A DNA stretch of 64,000 nucleotides from Maniola hyperantus. Taxonomy: Eukaryota; Arthropoda; Insecta; Lepidoptera; Nymphalidae. A program made the translations under genes and the position numbers. The stretch lies in assembly GCF_902806685.2 (NCBI RefSeq), contig NC_048536.1, positions 1,984,001 through 2,048,000 on the forward strand. The letters are read 5' to 3'. Each line of letters opens with the position of its first letter. Position 1 is the first letter of the stretch. The notes beneath the pieces were generated by a model. That model did no database searches. It had not been told where the DNA came from and worked only from the letters and a program-made list of their open reading frames with translations. This document shows positions 10,055-20,561 of this stretch, piece by piece.

Positions 10055-10115
10055 TCTCACTCAACAACCAAAAAAAAAAATTCGAAAAGAACTTCAGTAA
10101 CCATTGATTCTTATT

Positions 10116-10329
10116 TCCTTACTAATAACATAAATGCAAAAGTGTGTCTGTCTGTCTGTTTGCTAGCTTTTCACGGCCCATCTGTTCAACCGAATTTTGA
10201 TGAAATTTGATACAAAGATTTTGCATCACGGGGAAGGACATAGGCTACTTTTTATCCCGGAAAATCAAAGCGTTCCCACGGGATTTTTAAAAACCTAAAC
10301 CCACGCGGACAAATGCGGACATCAGCTAG
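10116..10329 (+). mobile_element. Helitron-like element, second family (K1)
   Basis: Starts TCCTTACTAATAAC and ends CATCAGCTAG before T. Internal marks are AAAGTGTGTCTGTCTGTC, GGCTACTTTTTATCCCGG and CCCACGGGATTTTTAAAAAC. The 5' TC and 3' CTAG ends with a preceding GCGGAC imperfect hairpin fit non-autonomous Helitrons. A 3'-end fragment follows at 10413-10449. Confidence 0.7.
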
Positions 10330-10412
10330 TAATCTATTATTCGCTCTGTTATCAGTCTGTTATTCGCGTTGGCAGAGACACGAGTTTTAGTACTCGGCAC
10401 AAGACTCTATGT

Positions 10413-10449
10413 AAGTCCTCGCGGACGAAGTCGCGGATATCATCTAGTA
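10413..10449 (+). repeat. K-family 3' end fragment
   Basis: CTCGCGGACGAAGTCGCGG followed by ATATCATCTAGT: only the terminal hairpin and CTAG end remain. Confidence 0.55.
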
Positions 10450-10628
10450 TATGAATGAAGGATTCATTAGTAGGTAGGCGTATTGATTGCCTCATTTACG
10501 TAACAAAGTGTAATTTTACGCGACGCCGGCTCTTGTAATTGCGGAGCCAATAAACCCGCGAGTCGCGACGATCGATCATTATCGATACATTACACCACGT
10601 GCAATCATTTTTATAGTATTTCAAATTT

Positions 10629-10935
10629 TCAATCAGCCTGTTTGCGTCCACTGATGGACATAGGCCTTCCCAAGAGGGCGCTACCACACACGATCCTCTG
10701 CCTTCTTTATCCACCCACTTCCCGCTACCTTCTTAAGGTCGTCAGTCCAGCGGGTTGGGGGTCGTCGCACACTGCGCTTGCCGATACGCGGTCTCCACTC
10801 GAGAACGTGTCTGCCGCAGCGGCCATTCTGCTTTATTTCTCCGGCAGACGTGGCCTGCCCACTGCCACTTCAGCAGCGGGCTAATTAGTTGAGCTACGTC
10901 ACATTGGTTCTCCGACGGATTGCCTCGTTACGGAT
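10629..10935 (-). repeat. RTE-type LINE 3' end, second subfamily
   Basis: GCGTCCACTGATGGACATAG, GGTCGTCAGTCCAGCGG, GGCCTGCCCACTGCCACTTC and TTGGTTCTCCGACGGAT match, in diverged form, the minus-strand RTE C-terminal region seen at 1014-1475. Frames are broken. Confidence 0.6.
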
Positions 10936-10948
10936 TTTATAGTAGGTA

Positions 10949-11170
10949 CTAGCTTATGCTCGCGACTTCATCTGCGTGGACTACACAAATTTCCCCCCCT
11001 TACTTCTTCAAATATTGAGTTGAATTTTCAAAAATCCTTTCTTAGCGGATGCCAACTTCATAATAGCTATCTGCATGCCAAACTTCAGCCCGATCCGTCC
11101 AGTAGTTTGAGATGTGCGTTGATAGATCAGTCAGTCAGTCAGTCAGTCACCTTTTCCTTTTATATATTTA
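10949..11170 (-). mobile_element. Helitron-like element H2
   Basis: Full family H sequence from CTAGCTTATGCTCGCGAC to the AGTCAGTCAGTCAGTC block and CCTTTTATATATTTA. It abuts H3 head-to-tail with no spacer; the final two bases of its 5' end (GA on plus) are missing at the junction. Confidence 0.8.
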
Positions 11171-11382
11171 CTAGCTTATGCTCGTGACTTCGTCCGCGTG
11201 GACTACACAAATTTCAAACCTCTATTTCACCCTCTTAGGGGTTGATTTTTCAAAAATCCTTCCTTAGCGGATGCCTACGTCATACTAGCTATCTGCATGC
11301 CAAATTTTAGCCCGATCCGTCCAGTAGTTTAAGCAGTGCGTTGATAGATCAGTCAGTCAGTCAATCCTTTTATATATTTAGA
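11171..11382 (-). mobile_element. Helitron-like element H3, tandem with H2
   Basis: Starts CTAGCTTATGCTCGTGAC immediately after H2 and ends TATATATTTAGA before T. The outer flanks of the H2-H3 pair are A and T, the insertion context expected for a Helitron. Confidence 0.8.
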
Positions 11383-11387
11383 TATTT

Positions 11388-11445
11388 AGGGATCGAGCCC
11401 CGAATCCCCTGACTAGGGGGCCTAACTGACTAGGCTAATACAGTT
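11388..11445 (-). repeat. tRNA-like SINE head fragment
   Basis: On the minus strand TAGCCTAGTCAGTTAGG resembles an A box and GGGCTCGATCC a B box of the RNA polymerase III promoter. No cloverleaf or acceptor stem is complete, so it is not a tRNA gene. Confidence 0.45.
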
Positions 11446-12099
11446 ATACATTACGAAACCTACGAAACTTTATTACATCTATCATAAACCAAAATAAATA
11501 AAACATGTGATTTACATATTCTTCATAACCTTTTTCTTTATCAAAGTCTGGAAAATCATTAAAAAAATATTGTTTTTTAATCTGCATTAATAACTTTAAC
11601 ACGTTGTGGGGAAGCGATGATTGCCACTGCTTAGAAGGGGCCTAATTACTTACTGTGACTGTGACAGGAAACGGAAAACCGGTGTGGCGTTCCACTTTGG
11701 GAACACTTTGTAATATATATATAAAGAAAACCTTGTACTTTTACACAATGATACAATAAACTCCGTAACATTTGGGTTACATTTCTCGCGTCAAGAGTTT
11801 ATTGCACCTAACCCAAAAAATTGCGACTTGAGTCTTGCCTATTATTTCCACTTCTAACGGGTAAGTTAAAATATAACTTTTTATTAAAATTAAAGATTTG
11901 CAAGCAAGTACCTTTAAATACCAAGTAGATGTCTTGAAATATTTGAAAAACGCACAAATCAACGCGAACAAAATGCCGAAGAGAAATTTAGCATGCAATT
12001 AAAAATCGAATTAAAAATTTAAAACACGCTTATGATATTCACATTAAACAACCGACAGGTTCTATCTAATACTAAGTATCACCATCGATATACATAGAT
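11446..12099. other. Unassigned AT-rich DNA
   Basis: No recognised gene. GTGGCGTTCCACTTTGGGAA near 11683 may be an old LINE remnant, but this could not be supported. Confidence 0.35.
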
Positions 12100-12286
12100 A
12101 CACGTACACAAGCACACACACACACACGCGCCCGAACAAACAGCAACAAACTTTACATTTAATTACAATCTTTGTATTTGTTCCTAATTAATTTTAAATA
12201 CTATTAGAAACTATGGGAAGGCACTGGCCCCTATGGTACGGGCTCTCCTAGTCCAATAAATATTCATTTCATTTCATTTCATTGTT
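12100..12286 (+). repeat. LINE 3' end with ATTTC tail
   Basis: A CA-rich stretch, TATGGTACGGGCTCTCCTAG, an AATAAA signal and a short (ATTTC)n tail at about 12265-12282 are typical of a LINE 3' terminus. No coding part. Confidence 0.5.
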
Positions 12287-12588
12287 AATCGAAGAGCTTC
12301 ACAATCAAAATAAATAGACATTCTCGGCTGACATAGCAGAGACTGCAATTTCCTCGATTCCGTATTACAATAGTGTATTGATTCGATTGCGCAATCGGTT
12401 CGGTTGCGGTTCGGAACACTATCCCTAACGTTAATACCGAGTACTGCAACATTCCAACCACAGATCGAGATAGATACCTCTATTTTGAGAACTAGTTTGT
12501 GCTTTGGATACATAGCGTTATATTCTAGGCTTTGTATTGGTCTGTGTCGACTTTATCGCTCGAAATGGAATCAAATAGCGAAGGTTTT
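12287..12588. other. Unassigned DNA
   Basis: Short open frames on both strands overlap each other and look spurious. No repeat is recognised. Confidence 0.35.
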
Positions 12589-12774
12589 ATGACTGATCTA
12601 TCAACGTACAGCTCAAACTAATGGACGGATCGGGCTGTAATTTGGCATGCAGATAGCTATTATGATGCAGGCATCCGCTGAGAAAGGATTTTTAAAAATT
12701 CAACACCTAAGGGGGTGAAATAGGGGTTTGAAGTTTGTGTAGTCCACGCGGACGAAGTCGCGAGCATAAGCTAG
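12589..12774 (+). mobile_element. Helitron-like element H4
   Basis: Family H from GACTGATCTATCAACG to GAGCATAAGCTAG, then T. The 5' end is truncated. Confidence 0.75.
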
Positions 12775-13209
12775 TTATTCCAAAAACTATTTATATTATG
12801 CAACAAAAATTACGCCCTATTCTCTATCGGAGCCAATTATTTCCAGACAGCACAATAGAAGCCTAAAGTCAGATCTGACGAGACCTGTGACCCTAGATTA
12901 TCCAGACTCTATTGAAGTTTCAATCGACAACTGCGCATTTGGGCAGGCTACAGGAAGCGTGGTGTGAAATACTGAATTGATGGTGTATCAAGAGATAATA
13001 ATGGAAAGGCCATAGATTAATAACATGCCGGTCAAAGAGCTACCACCCGCGAGGAGCTTTGCGACACCTCTCATGTAGGCGGGGAGCTAGTGTCGATTTA
13101 CGTTCATGAATGTTTTTTTTAATAGAGATAGGAGACCCGCCTACTCGTTTGCTCGCCATTTTTATATAAAAAAAATACAAACGCAGATTAAAAGAAACAT
13201 GGACCCCCG
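12775..13209. other. Unassigned DNA
   Basis: No gene or named repeat is seen. Confidence 0.35.
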
Positions 13210-13315
13210 CAAGAACATCGAATTTAATATTTTGTGCGATAGACATTGGGGTCCCAAATCCCAAGGTGCTGGAATGGCGACCTTGCACCGGACAGCGCAG
13301 CGTTTGTTGAGTTTG
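13210..13315 (+). repeat. RTE LINE fragment, plus strand
   Basis: AGGTGCTGGAATGGCGACC and TGCACCGGACAGCGCAGCG encode the VLEWRP...TGQRSV block found near the RTE reverse transcriptase C terminus. Broken copy. Confidence 0.55.
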
Positions 13316-13406
13316 ATAGTCATTATTTTGACTAATTTCTTAATCTGGACACTTTCAAGTAAAGTTTTTTATATAAACCTGTTAAGATGATATTGCTATG
13401 ATTTAC

Positions 13407-13542
13407 GTACTCCGCCACTAAATGTTGGAATAATATCCCCCCTCCAATAAGGAATTTAAAAAGTAAATTTTCATTCAAAACTAAATTGAAAAAAATCCTT
13501 TTGGATAAACAGGTAGAATTTCAGGATCATGTGGCGGAGTAC
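13407..13542. mobile_element. Small MITE
   Basis: GTACTCCGCCAC (13407-13418) and GTGGCGGAGTAC (13531-13542) are perfect inverted repeats around an AT-rich non-coding core. Confidence 0.6.
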
Positions 13543-13699
13543 TCCTTTTTGTAACAAGATTTAGGCTACATCATAGGCATACCTTATACATGTGCATAGA
13601 TGTGTCCAATTATATATATAAGTAAGTATAATATGTGTGAATTTGTATATATTATTAACATATAGAATAGATAGATTAGATAAGTACAATTAAAATAAT

Positions 13700-13977
13700 T
13701 CCGTGGCGCCACCCGAATCAGGGTTCCTACTGAAAACCAGCGCTGTATGTTTTTGTACTTGTGCAAGACATACGGCATTTATGCTGAGTAGGGACCTTTT
13801 TTTTCGGGTTGTGCCACACATGACATGGTTTATTCCAGCGCTTCTTCTACTTGAGGTCTTTTGACTTTATTACTCAAGTATTAGATGCGCCGGGATAACC
13901 TAACCAGGTCTAGCTGGTAATGTGTGGTACAGCCTTAAAAAATAAACGTTTTTCTTTCTTTCTTTCTTTTTCTTTCT
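13700..13977 (+). repeat. LINE-like 3' end with CTTT microsatellite
   Basis: GTGGCGCCACCCGAATCAGG, TTCTTCTACTTGAGG, GATGCGCCGGGATAACC, AATAAACG and a terminal (CTTT)n at about 13955-13977. The pattern of an mRNA-like end plus microsatellite fits a LINE 3' UTR; the clade is unknown. Confidence 0.45.
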
Positions 13978-14404
13978 ATGAATGCCATAAGTCTACTTGG
14001 TCGCATTAGTTTACAAATTGCGAAAAACCAAATTAAATTTGAATTTAGCGGGCAGACCCGTTTCTTGGGCCTTGAACCACGAAATAAGCTTATAATCATA
14101 AGTTTACCACTAGCTCTCTATGAGTGTCAAAGACCCGCCGCCGGCCGCGGGCGTCGCTTGCGACACCAGCACAGTGCTGGGACAGCGCGAGACAATGGCC
14201 AGTAAATATTAGATTATGTGCTGTCTGGGCAGACCGGCTTCATTACCTCGCCCACGGTTGCGCCCTATAGCGGCAGTAGAACTTGTTGCAGTACGTGGCG
14301 CGGTTTCTAATTTGGAGGCAGGCGACAACAGTGCGAACTTATCCATTACTCATGCAGATTCTATCATCTTTCATTCTAGAAAGTTGACAATCACTCTGCT
14401 TTAT
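13978..14404. other. Unassigned, locally GC-rich DNA
   Basis: A GC-rich patch at about 14130-14300 holds open frames on the plus strand, with no signal peptide, domain or splice signals good enough to call an exon. Confidence 0.35.
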
Positions 14405-14515
14405 CCATTCATTCGTAAAAGTGGCGATAGCCTGGTGGTTAAGATTCGTGGGTCTGGGATTCGTTCGATCTGTAACTTTTCGGAGATTTTAAGCATTTTA
14501 AGCAATTAAATAGCA
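14405..14515 (+). repeat. Degenerate tRNA-headed SINE
   Basis: GGCGATAGCCTGGTGGTTAA is an A-box-like start and GATTCGTTCGATCTG a decayed B box, followed by CTTTTCGGAG and TTTTAAGCAATTAAATA as in the SINE at 36621-36935. Confidence 0.5.
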
Positions 14516-14819
14516 TACAGCCGGCATATTACTTTTTTTTCAAAAAAAAAACATCCGGTGTCACTGGGGATTCTAAAAATACCAAATACATCCAAATCTG
14601 TTAAGGCATTTAGAAGTTATGGTGGAATAAATAAACTCACATAATATAATAGGAACCCGGAGACCTACACTTTTTTTGGGCAGTTGTGTAAAAAGTATAA
14701 TTAAGCTCTCAATTATTTAGCAAAGCACTTTCTTTATGCATTAGTTAGTAAGCATATTAATTATATTAACTAACATATAATAAGTTCCTTACTTACACAT
14801 TATTTATAGTTACTAACAT

Positions 14820-14912
14820 AGGTTAGGCGCCAATCCGAAATTGACCAGCGTGGTAAACTATGGCCAAACCCGTGCTCTGTAGTGATTCGGCTATGGGTTG
14901 ATGATGATGATA
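14820..14912 (+). repeat. SINE B 3' fragment
   Basis: GCCAATCCGAAATTGACCAG, GGCCAAACCCGTGCTCTGTA and GGGTTGATGATGATGAT correspond to the 3' part of the SINE at 36621-36935. Confidence 0.55.
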
Positions 14913-15117
14913 ACCATAGGTTAAGATGGTTACTAACATAATACTGTGGGGATTTGTTGTCTGGTGAAAGAAAGGTAATATTATTATTTATTTTTCCAAA
15001 ATTCCTTGCAACTATGTAGTTCGATACACACGTGCCAGTTACAAGGCGCCAGTGTGAACTGGTTATCACTTTAGAGTTTGGATACATTGACCTAGATGAT
15101 GTAAAACAAAACAAAAT

Positions 15118-15465
15118 CAATCATCGTAAAACAAAAAAAAAGTAGCTAACATCTAAATATGCATGCAATCATACACTCCCATTTACACACACACACACAT
15201 GCACACACGCTCACACATACTCATAAGCACACACTCACACACGCATACACACACACATACAATCATACACACACTGTTGTAATTTTATTTTATTATTGTA
15301 TATACCTACATTTATTCTAACTCTATTCTGTTAAAATAGTTAAATTATAATTTTAAGTAATCTCTTTTGGCCTTCTGTTATACCTAGATTTAAATTTAAA
15401 TAATTATTATGTATTTACGCTGTTGATTACTTTCAAATAAACAAAATAAAATAAAAAAATGTATG
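15118..15465 (+). repeat. LINE 3' UTR with CA microsatellite (copy 1)
   Basis: A CA-rich block (15186-15275), then TTTATTCTAACTCTATTCTG, TCTCTTTTGGCCTTCTG and TACGCTGTTGATTACTTTC, ending AAATAAAATAAAA. The same order occurs inverted at 61990-62345. The polyA-like end and AATAAA suggest a LINE 3' UTR. Confidence 0.6.
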
Positions 15466-15644
15466 CGCATTAGTACGGATTTCGGCACACGAGACTGACC
15501 ATTGTTTGTTTAGAAAAATCTGATTCTGCATTAACGAGCTTTAGCGAAACCGTCAAAAATGCTATATTTTCTAGCAAACGGAACGAGGAAATTCGGAGAA
15601 GAACCAAAGTGACCGACATAGCTCAACAGATTAGACTCGCCTCG

Positions 15645-15842
15645 CTCGACTTCGCGTGGATTTAGGTTTTAACTCTTTGATTTTCCGGGATAAAAAGTAG
15701 CCTATGTCACTCTCCAGGTCTTTAACTATACCCATGCAAAAAATCACGTCGATCGTTGCTCCATTGCGACGGGATTGAAGGACAAACTAACAAACCAATA
15801 AACCAACAAACAAATATACTTTTGCATTTATTATATGGGTAG
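15645..15842 (-). mobile_element. Helitron-like K-family copy
   Basis: Minus-strand copy carrying CACTCTCCAGGTCTTTAAC, ATCACGTCGATCGTTGC and AACAAACCAATAAACC, the TTTGTTGGTTT subfamily of K. Confidence 0.6.
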
Positions 15843-16273
15843 TGATTATTTTGTGATGTTCCAATTTTTATGTTTAGCCACCTTCAAAAAGAAGACGGCT
15901 CTCAATTCGACGAGTATTTTGTACAAAAAAGACTTTTTGGTCATTAGTTAGCTATCTAAGTTATCATTATCAAGTACCCAAATAACGCTGCTCGTTAAAT
16001 TAGGTTTCTTACAAGCCTCGGGTCTGGATAGCTTAGCGCTCTAAAATATGACCCTCTTTCACGCTAGCGCCACAAATATGGAATTCGCTATAAAGATCTC
16101 AAACAGGCTAAATAAGCATTTCGCTTAGCACCAGCTAGGGATGTGATAGAGGTGTCGATTTTATTCGGTTTTCATTTCGATTTCAATTAGATAAATTGAT
16201 AATATTGGTAAATTGACTATTTACTATGCCTAAAATTATGTAAGTAATGGTTTCTTTAAATAAACCTCACTTA
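15843..16273. other. Unassigned DNA with a small repeat fragment
   Basis: CCTTCAAAAAGAAGACGGCT followed by CTCAATTCGACGAGTATTTT (about 15881-15920) matches the fragment at 18683-18745. Nothing else is recognised. Confidence 0.4.
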
Positions 16274-16489
16274 TCTAAATAAATAAAAGGGCAAAATGTC
16301 AGACTGACTGATCTATCAACGCACAGCTCAATTTACTGGACGGATCGGGCTGAAATTTGGCATGCAGATGGCTATTATAACGTAGGCTTCCGATGAGAAA
16401 GGATTTTTGAAAATTTTACCCCTAAGGGGTTGAAATATGGGTTTGAAATTTGTGTAGTCCACGCGGACGAAGTCGCCAGCATAAGCTAG
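16274..16489 (+). mobile_element. Helitron-like element H5, complete ends
   Basis: TCTAAATAAATAAAAGGG at the 5' end and GCATAAGCTAG at the 3' end, flanked by A (16273) and T (16490). It carries the full H-family body. Confidence 0.8.
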
Positions 16490-17175
16490 TTTAACTTATA
16501 AAATTTTTACACGACTTAAAAAAACATTTTCGTTGACTGATTGATAAACAATTACTTATTAATGTTTTTTCCTTCAATAAATAATGTTATACCTATGTAA
16601 TGATTTTTAAATAACGGGTTATTTTTTATTGTACATATGTGTTAATTTTAATATAAATCATCATCATTTTCAAACTGTAGTTAAGTCTGAGGCGTATAAA
16701 ACTCTCGATGTCATGAGCTTGCTGAGAAATCGATTAAGAATAGTTGTAAGTCCAATAAAATCGATAAAATCGATTGTTTCAGCGTCATTTACATCCCTTG
16801 CAACAAGTTTAAGCTTCTATAAATAGAAACCCAGTCTCCAAATGGTCTTAGCAAGGCCTTCGAGGCACTCAGGCCGACCTGGATATAGACGCGGGCGGGG
16901 AATTTATGTTCTTGTTAAAATTGCTTCAATGACAATGGCTGCTTTTGCGCTCATTGAAATTAGGGTAGGCCGAATGGAACCATGACTTTCATGAGCATTT
17001 CCCTTCACGGTATAGAGTAGGTAGAATAGGTCTTCGTTATAAGGAAGGACTGGAAATCGAATCCTGAAATCTAACCACACGCGAGCGACTATTGTGATAT
17101 AAGCTCTTAAAATAACCTTCAGGCTTAGGTAGTCGGTTATTCACTTTTGAGTTATTAGGTACGGCTGAAATCAGA
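16490..17175. other. Unassigned DNA
   Basis: No gene is recognised. GCAAGGCCTTCGAGGCACTC (from about 16853) looks like an unidentified dispersed repeat. Confidence 0.35.
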
Positions 17176-17545
17176 ACCCATACTTATTATAAATGTGAAA
17201 GTGTGTTTGTTTGTTGGTTTATTGGTTTGTCCTTCAATCACGTCGCAACGGTTTAACGCAGTGGCGTGCACAGGGTTTTAAGCCAGGGTAGGCATTAGTT
17301 AGGTAGAAACCGTGTTTACTGGCAGGTCATAATGAAAAATATGCATTGAGCTATTACAACTGGGGTAAGCAGTGCATTTATGCCTCTATGACCTGCACGC
17401 CACTGGTTTAACGGATTGACGTGATTTTTCTGCGCATGGCTATAGATAAAGACTTGGAGAGTGACATAGGCTACTTTATATCGGACAATCAAAGAGTTCC
17501 CACGGGATTTTTAAAAACTTATTTCCACACGGACGAAGTAGCGGG
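17176..17545 (+). mobile_element. Helitron-like K copy split by a hAT MITE
   Basis: The K subfamily sequence (AAGTGTGTTTGTTTGTTGG, AATCACGTCGCAACGG, GAGAGTGACATAGGCTACTT, TCCCACGGGATTTTTAAAAA) is interrupted at GGTTTAACG by the insertion at 17259-17405. The 3' end is decayed. Confidence 0.7.
17259..17405. mobile_element. hAT-type MITE with perfect 8-bp target duplication
   Basis: The element starts CAGTGGCGTGCA and ends TGCACGCCACTG. GTTTAACG precedes it (17251-17258) and follows it (17406-17413). An 8-bp duplication with CAGTG termini is the hAT signature. It is 147 bp long, non-coding and nested in a K Helitron-like copy. A sister copy is at 42153-42296. Confidence 0.85.
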
Positions 17546-17560
17546 CATACAAATCCATCA

Positions 17561-17672
17561 AGTGCCATACCCCTTCCAGGTTAGTCCGCTTCCATCTTAG
17601 ACTGCATCATCACTTTCCACCAGGCATTGCAGTCAAGGGCTTACTTGTATCTGAATAATAATAAAAAAAATG
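17561..17672 (+). repeat. SINE A 3' end
   Basis: GCCATACCCCTTCCAGGTTA, TTAGACTGCATCATCAC and GTATCTGAATAATAAT with an A-rich tail: the 3' part of the SINE found complete at 42343-42683. Confidence 0.7.
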
Positions 17673-17854
17673 GACGTAATTAATTTCGACCGTTAATCGC
17701 TATGGTCAGGCATGTCATGCCCATGATCGTGTTGAACTCAAAATATGTGTTACGCTATACACACTATCTAACAAGAATGGTTAATAATACATAACCTTAG
17801 TAAAGATGAGAGTTGAGGAAATTGACTGAAATTCCTTCATCGAGAAAGAACAGC

Positions 17855-18211
17855 AGGGCGATTGTCGAAAACCTGCATCATATATTATTACAATCTCAAT
17901 TGTTCTGATTGGATGAATTTGTGCCATTTTTGTTGCAACAATGCATTGTAGCCAATAGTGAGCGAGAATTAACCAATCAGAGATGATTGCGATCGTGACA
18001 TTGTAGCTGTCAAACAACCGCGGTAGGGCCCCTGCTGCGCGATTGCGGTAGACTGACAGCTACAATGTCACGATCGCAATCATCTCTGATTGGTTAACGC
18101 TCGCTCACTATTGGCTACAATGCATTCTTGCAACAAGAATCGCACAAATTCAGCCAATCAGAACAATTGAGATTGTAGTAATGATTGATGCAGGTTTTAG
18201 ACAATCGCCCT
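17855..18211. mobile_element. Inverted dimer of a 175-bp MITE
   Basis: The left arm (17855-18011) runs AGGGCGATTGTC, CTCAATTGTTCTGATTGG, CAATCAGAGATGATTGCGAT to TAGCTGTC. The right arm (18054-18211) is its reverse complement. The spacer of about 42 bp contains CCGCGGTAGGGC. Single copies occur at 29540-29716 and 32697-32872. Confidence 0.75.
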
Positions 18212-18974
18212 ACATAATAAAGATTTTGCAAGGTTACAAAAGTAAATCTAGTAGGTAAGCTATATTAAGTTTCAATAGAATATTTATTTATAGAAATAAA
18301 CAATCAGGAACTAGGAACACGTAATATCGCATTACATAGGTATGAAAAATTAATAACAAGTAAAATGTATCAAAATTAAAAAATTTAATATGCTTCTGAA
18401 TATAGGCAAAGCATGTTTGTTAAAGACCAAGTACCAAGGCATTTCGGAATTTTTGAATATCAAATTTTAATTCTACCAAACGTTTGAAGTTAGCAGAGAA
18501 ATTACAGAGATGAAGGAACATCCAAAAACATAATTTAGCAACATTTTTCCTGCGTCGCTCCCTCAATTTTGAAGATCGTGGCTCCCCTTAGATACAATAT
18601 TTGCTACGATGTTTTTCTATTTCCTTTTGTCTCTTGTCGCGTGGATTGCATCGCAGATAGGTGTGTCGACAGCCTCTTTTTAACAGACTTCAAAAAAAGG
18701 AGGAGTTCTCAATTCGACTGTATGTTTTTTTTGGTCTGACCAACAACGTCAGAATTTAGCAACATTAAAGAACATTAAAAGAATAGGTAAGTACATATAC
18801 GGTACATGGTAATTTATAATTATAAATTGATTATTATGGTGCCTAAAGTATTTGAAAACATCGTGATGTTTATAAAACACACTGCAGTATGTTATGTACT
18901 TAAATCAGTCATGAATCACGATTCATTTCGAAATCTTTGAATACCTACCTAGCTAGCTTGAGCTAGGAGACTCA
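18212..18974. other. Unassigned AT-rich DNA
   Basis: Contains a fragment (18683-18745, AACAGACTTCAAAAAAAGG then TCTCAATTCGACTGTATG) of a repeat also present near 15881. No gene is seen. Confidence 0.4.
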
Positions 18975-19396
18975 TACGCGAAGACTCCCCTTTACTGGCG
19001 AAACTACAAAGTCTCGATCACCGCCGCAAGGTCGCCGGGTTATCAGTGTTTTATAGGATATATTTCGGAGACTGTGCTCAGGAACTTTTCGATCTTGTCC
19101 CCCCTTCACCATTTTACCACCGAACCGCAAGACGTCGGGCGAGTTTCCATCCTTATGTCGTCGACATTCCATCTACACGCACGAAACGTTTTGCGTCATC
19201 ATTCCTCATACGTATGGCTAAGGTTTGGAATACTCTTCCGCGACATGTGTCCTACCAATTACAACCCGGGTATCTTTAAAACAAGAGTGAATAGGCATCT
19301 TCTAGGTAAACGCGTCCCATCTTAGGCCACATCATCACTTCCCATCAGGTGTGATTGTGGTCAAGCGTATACCTATAATGAATTTAAAAAAAAAAA
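18975..19396 (+). mobile_element. Jockey/CR1-type LINE 3' fragment with polyA
   Basis: Encodes, across one frameshift, LDHRRKVAGLSVFYRIYFGD, then ELFDLVPPSPFYHRTARR, TKRFASSFLIRMAKVWNTLP and, after the shift, FKTRVNRHLLGKRVPS and a stop. This is the C terminus of a non-LTR reverse transcriptase. A short 3' UTR and A-tract (19386-19396) follow. 5'-truncated and dead. Confidence 0.8.
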
Positions 19397-19480
19397 CCTA
19401 ACTTACTAAGTGTGTAACTTAAGGCCCACATATATCAAACTGCTATGGTTTCTGTGATGCTGACATTATTGTCAATCCCT

Positions 19481-19610
19481 ACCCATATTATAAATGCGAA
19501 AGTGTGCTTGTTTGTTGGTTTATTGGTTTGTCCTTCAATCACGTCGCAACGGATCGACGTGATTTCTTGCAAGGGTATAGTCAAAGACCTGGAGAGTGAC
19601 ATATAAACTA
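19481..19610 (+). repeat. Helitron-like K copy, 3' truncated
   Basis: CCCATATTATAAATGCGAAA, TGTTGGTTTATTGGTTTG, ATCACGTCGCAACGGA and GACCTGGAGAGTGACAT match the K subfamily, then the similarity ends. Confidence 0.6.
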
Positions 19611-19884
19611 CCGCTATACAAAAAAATCATTTCATTTTATTACTTCAGTCCAAGACTCTATTTGAAATATCTCTACAAGTTTCCGAAGAGTAAGTATATT
19701 GAAATGAAAAGTGAAAGAAATACGAAAGAGTTACGTCGATAACTTGTAGTACCTAGTTAAAGAGTAATAGGAAAGTTATGTTCATAATTATAAAACTGGT
19801 CACAGATAAGTTTCTATGAAATCTGTCGTCAGTCAAGTTGAAGCAGCTTATCCGATTACAGATAATGTGAGCTTCGTTTTCAGC

Positions 19885-19975
19885 ACTTAGACAGTGGTCC
19901 TACCGCCGCGGGCGAGAAAACGACTAACTATCGGCGATTTTCTCTCCCAAGAAACGCACAATAAGTGCGTTTAAT
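19885..19975. repeat. Partial MITE of the GGCAGTGGTC family
   Basis: GACAGTGGTCCTACCGCCG then GGCGATTTTCTCTCCCAAG, matching the left end of the copies at 20562 and 27496. TTA precedes it. The right end is absent. Confidence 0.6.
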
Positions 19976-20035
19976 TGCGAGTAATTATATTAATTTATAT
20001 AATTATGTTTTTTTAAATTATAATAATTAAAAAAA

Positions 20036-20556
20036 AAATTGATCTTGTATACTATATTGACAGTATTATATCAAAATCCACAGTTTAACACTACGAATAA
20101 ATGAATGGGAAAGTGTGTCTGTATCTCTGTTTGTCCTTTGCTACTTTTTATTAGGGTTCCGTACCTCAAAAGGAAAAACGGAACCCTTATAGGATCACTT
20201 TGTTGTCTGTCTGTCTGTCTGTCTGTTGGTCTGTCAAGAAACCTACAGGGTACTTCCCGTTAACCTAGAATCATGAAATTTGGCAGGTAGGTAGATCTTA
20301 TAGCTGACATTTGGGGAAAAATCTAAAAACGTGAATTTAGGGTTCGATCACACAAACAAAATTAAATTGTGGTCATGAACTAATAATTAGTATTTTCAAC
20401 TTTCGAAGTGAGTGACTATATCAAGTCGAAAAAATACGACTGTAGTACGGAACCCTCATTGCGCGAGCCTGACTCGCACTTGGCCGGTTTTTTTTAATAG
20501 CTTAGATGTAGAACCTAACTTTGTAAAGATTGGTATAAAGGTAGCCTAGCTTGCAC
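20036..20556 (+). repeat. Host repeat split by a P element (occupied site)
   Basis: The flanks 20036-20150 (TTGATCTTGTATACTATATT, TTAACACTACGAATAAATGA, TGGGAAAGTGTGTCTGT) and 20496-20556 (AATAGCTTAGATGTAGAACC, TAAAGATTGGTATAAAGG) are contiguous, as reverse complement, at 23327-23508. The P element at 20151-20495 therefore inserted into an existing copy of this repeat. Confidence 0.75.
20151..20495 (-). mobile_element. Terminal-hairpin family P, resolved ends
   Basis: In element orientation the host reads TTAAAAAAA/TAAAAGG when empty, and TTAAAAAAAA-CCGGCC...GGAACCCTAA-TAAAAAG when occupied. The element thus ends in a hairpin plus CTAA followed by T, and leaves no target duplication beyond the A-run. 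That is Helitron-like at the 3' end, though the 5' end is ACCGGCC rather than TC. The interior has a deletion relative to 2992-3410. Confidence 0.75.
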
Positions 20557-20561
20557 TCTTA

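Noticed and set aside
13978..14509. Possible exon in the GC-rich patch
   Set aside because: No signal peptide, domain or good splice sites; the downstream part is a decayed SINE.
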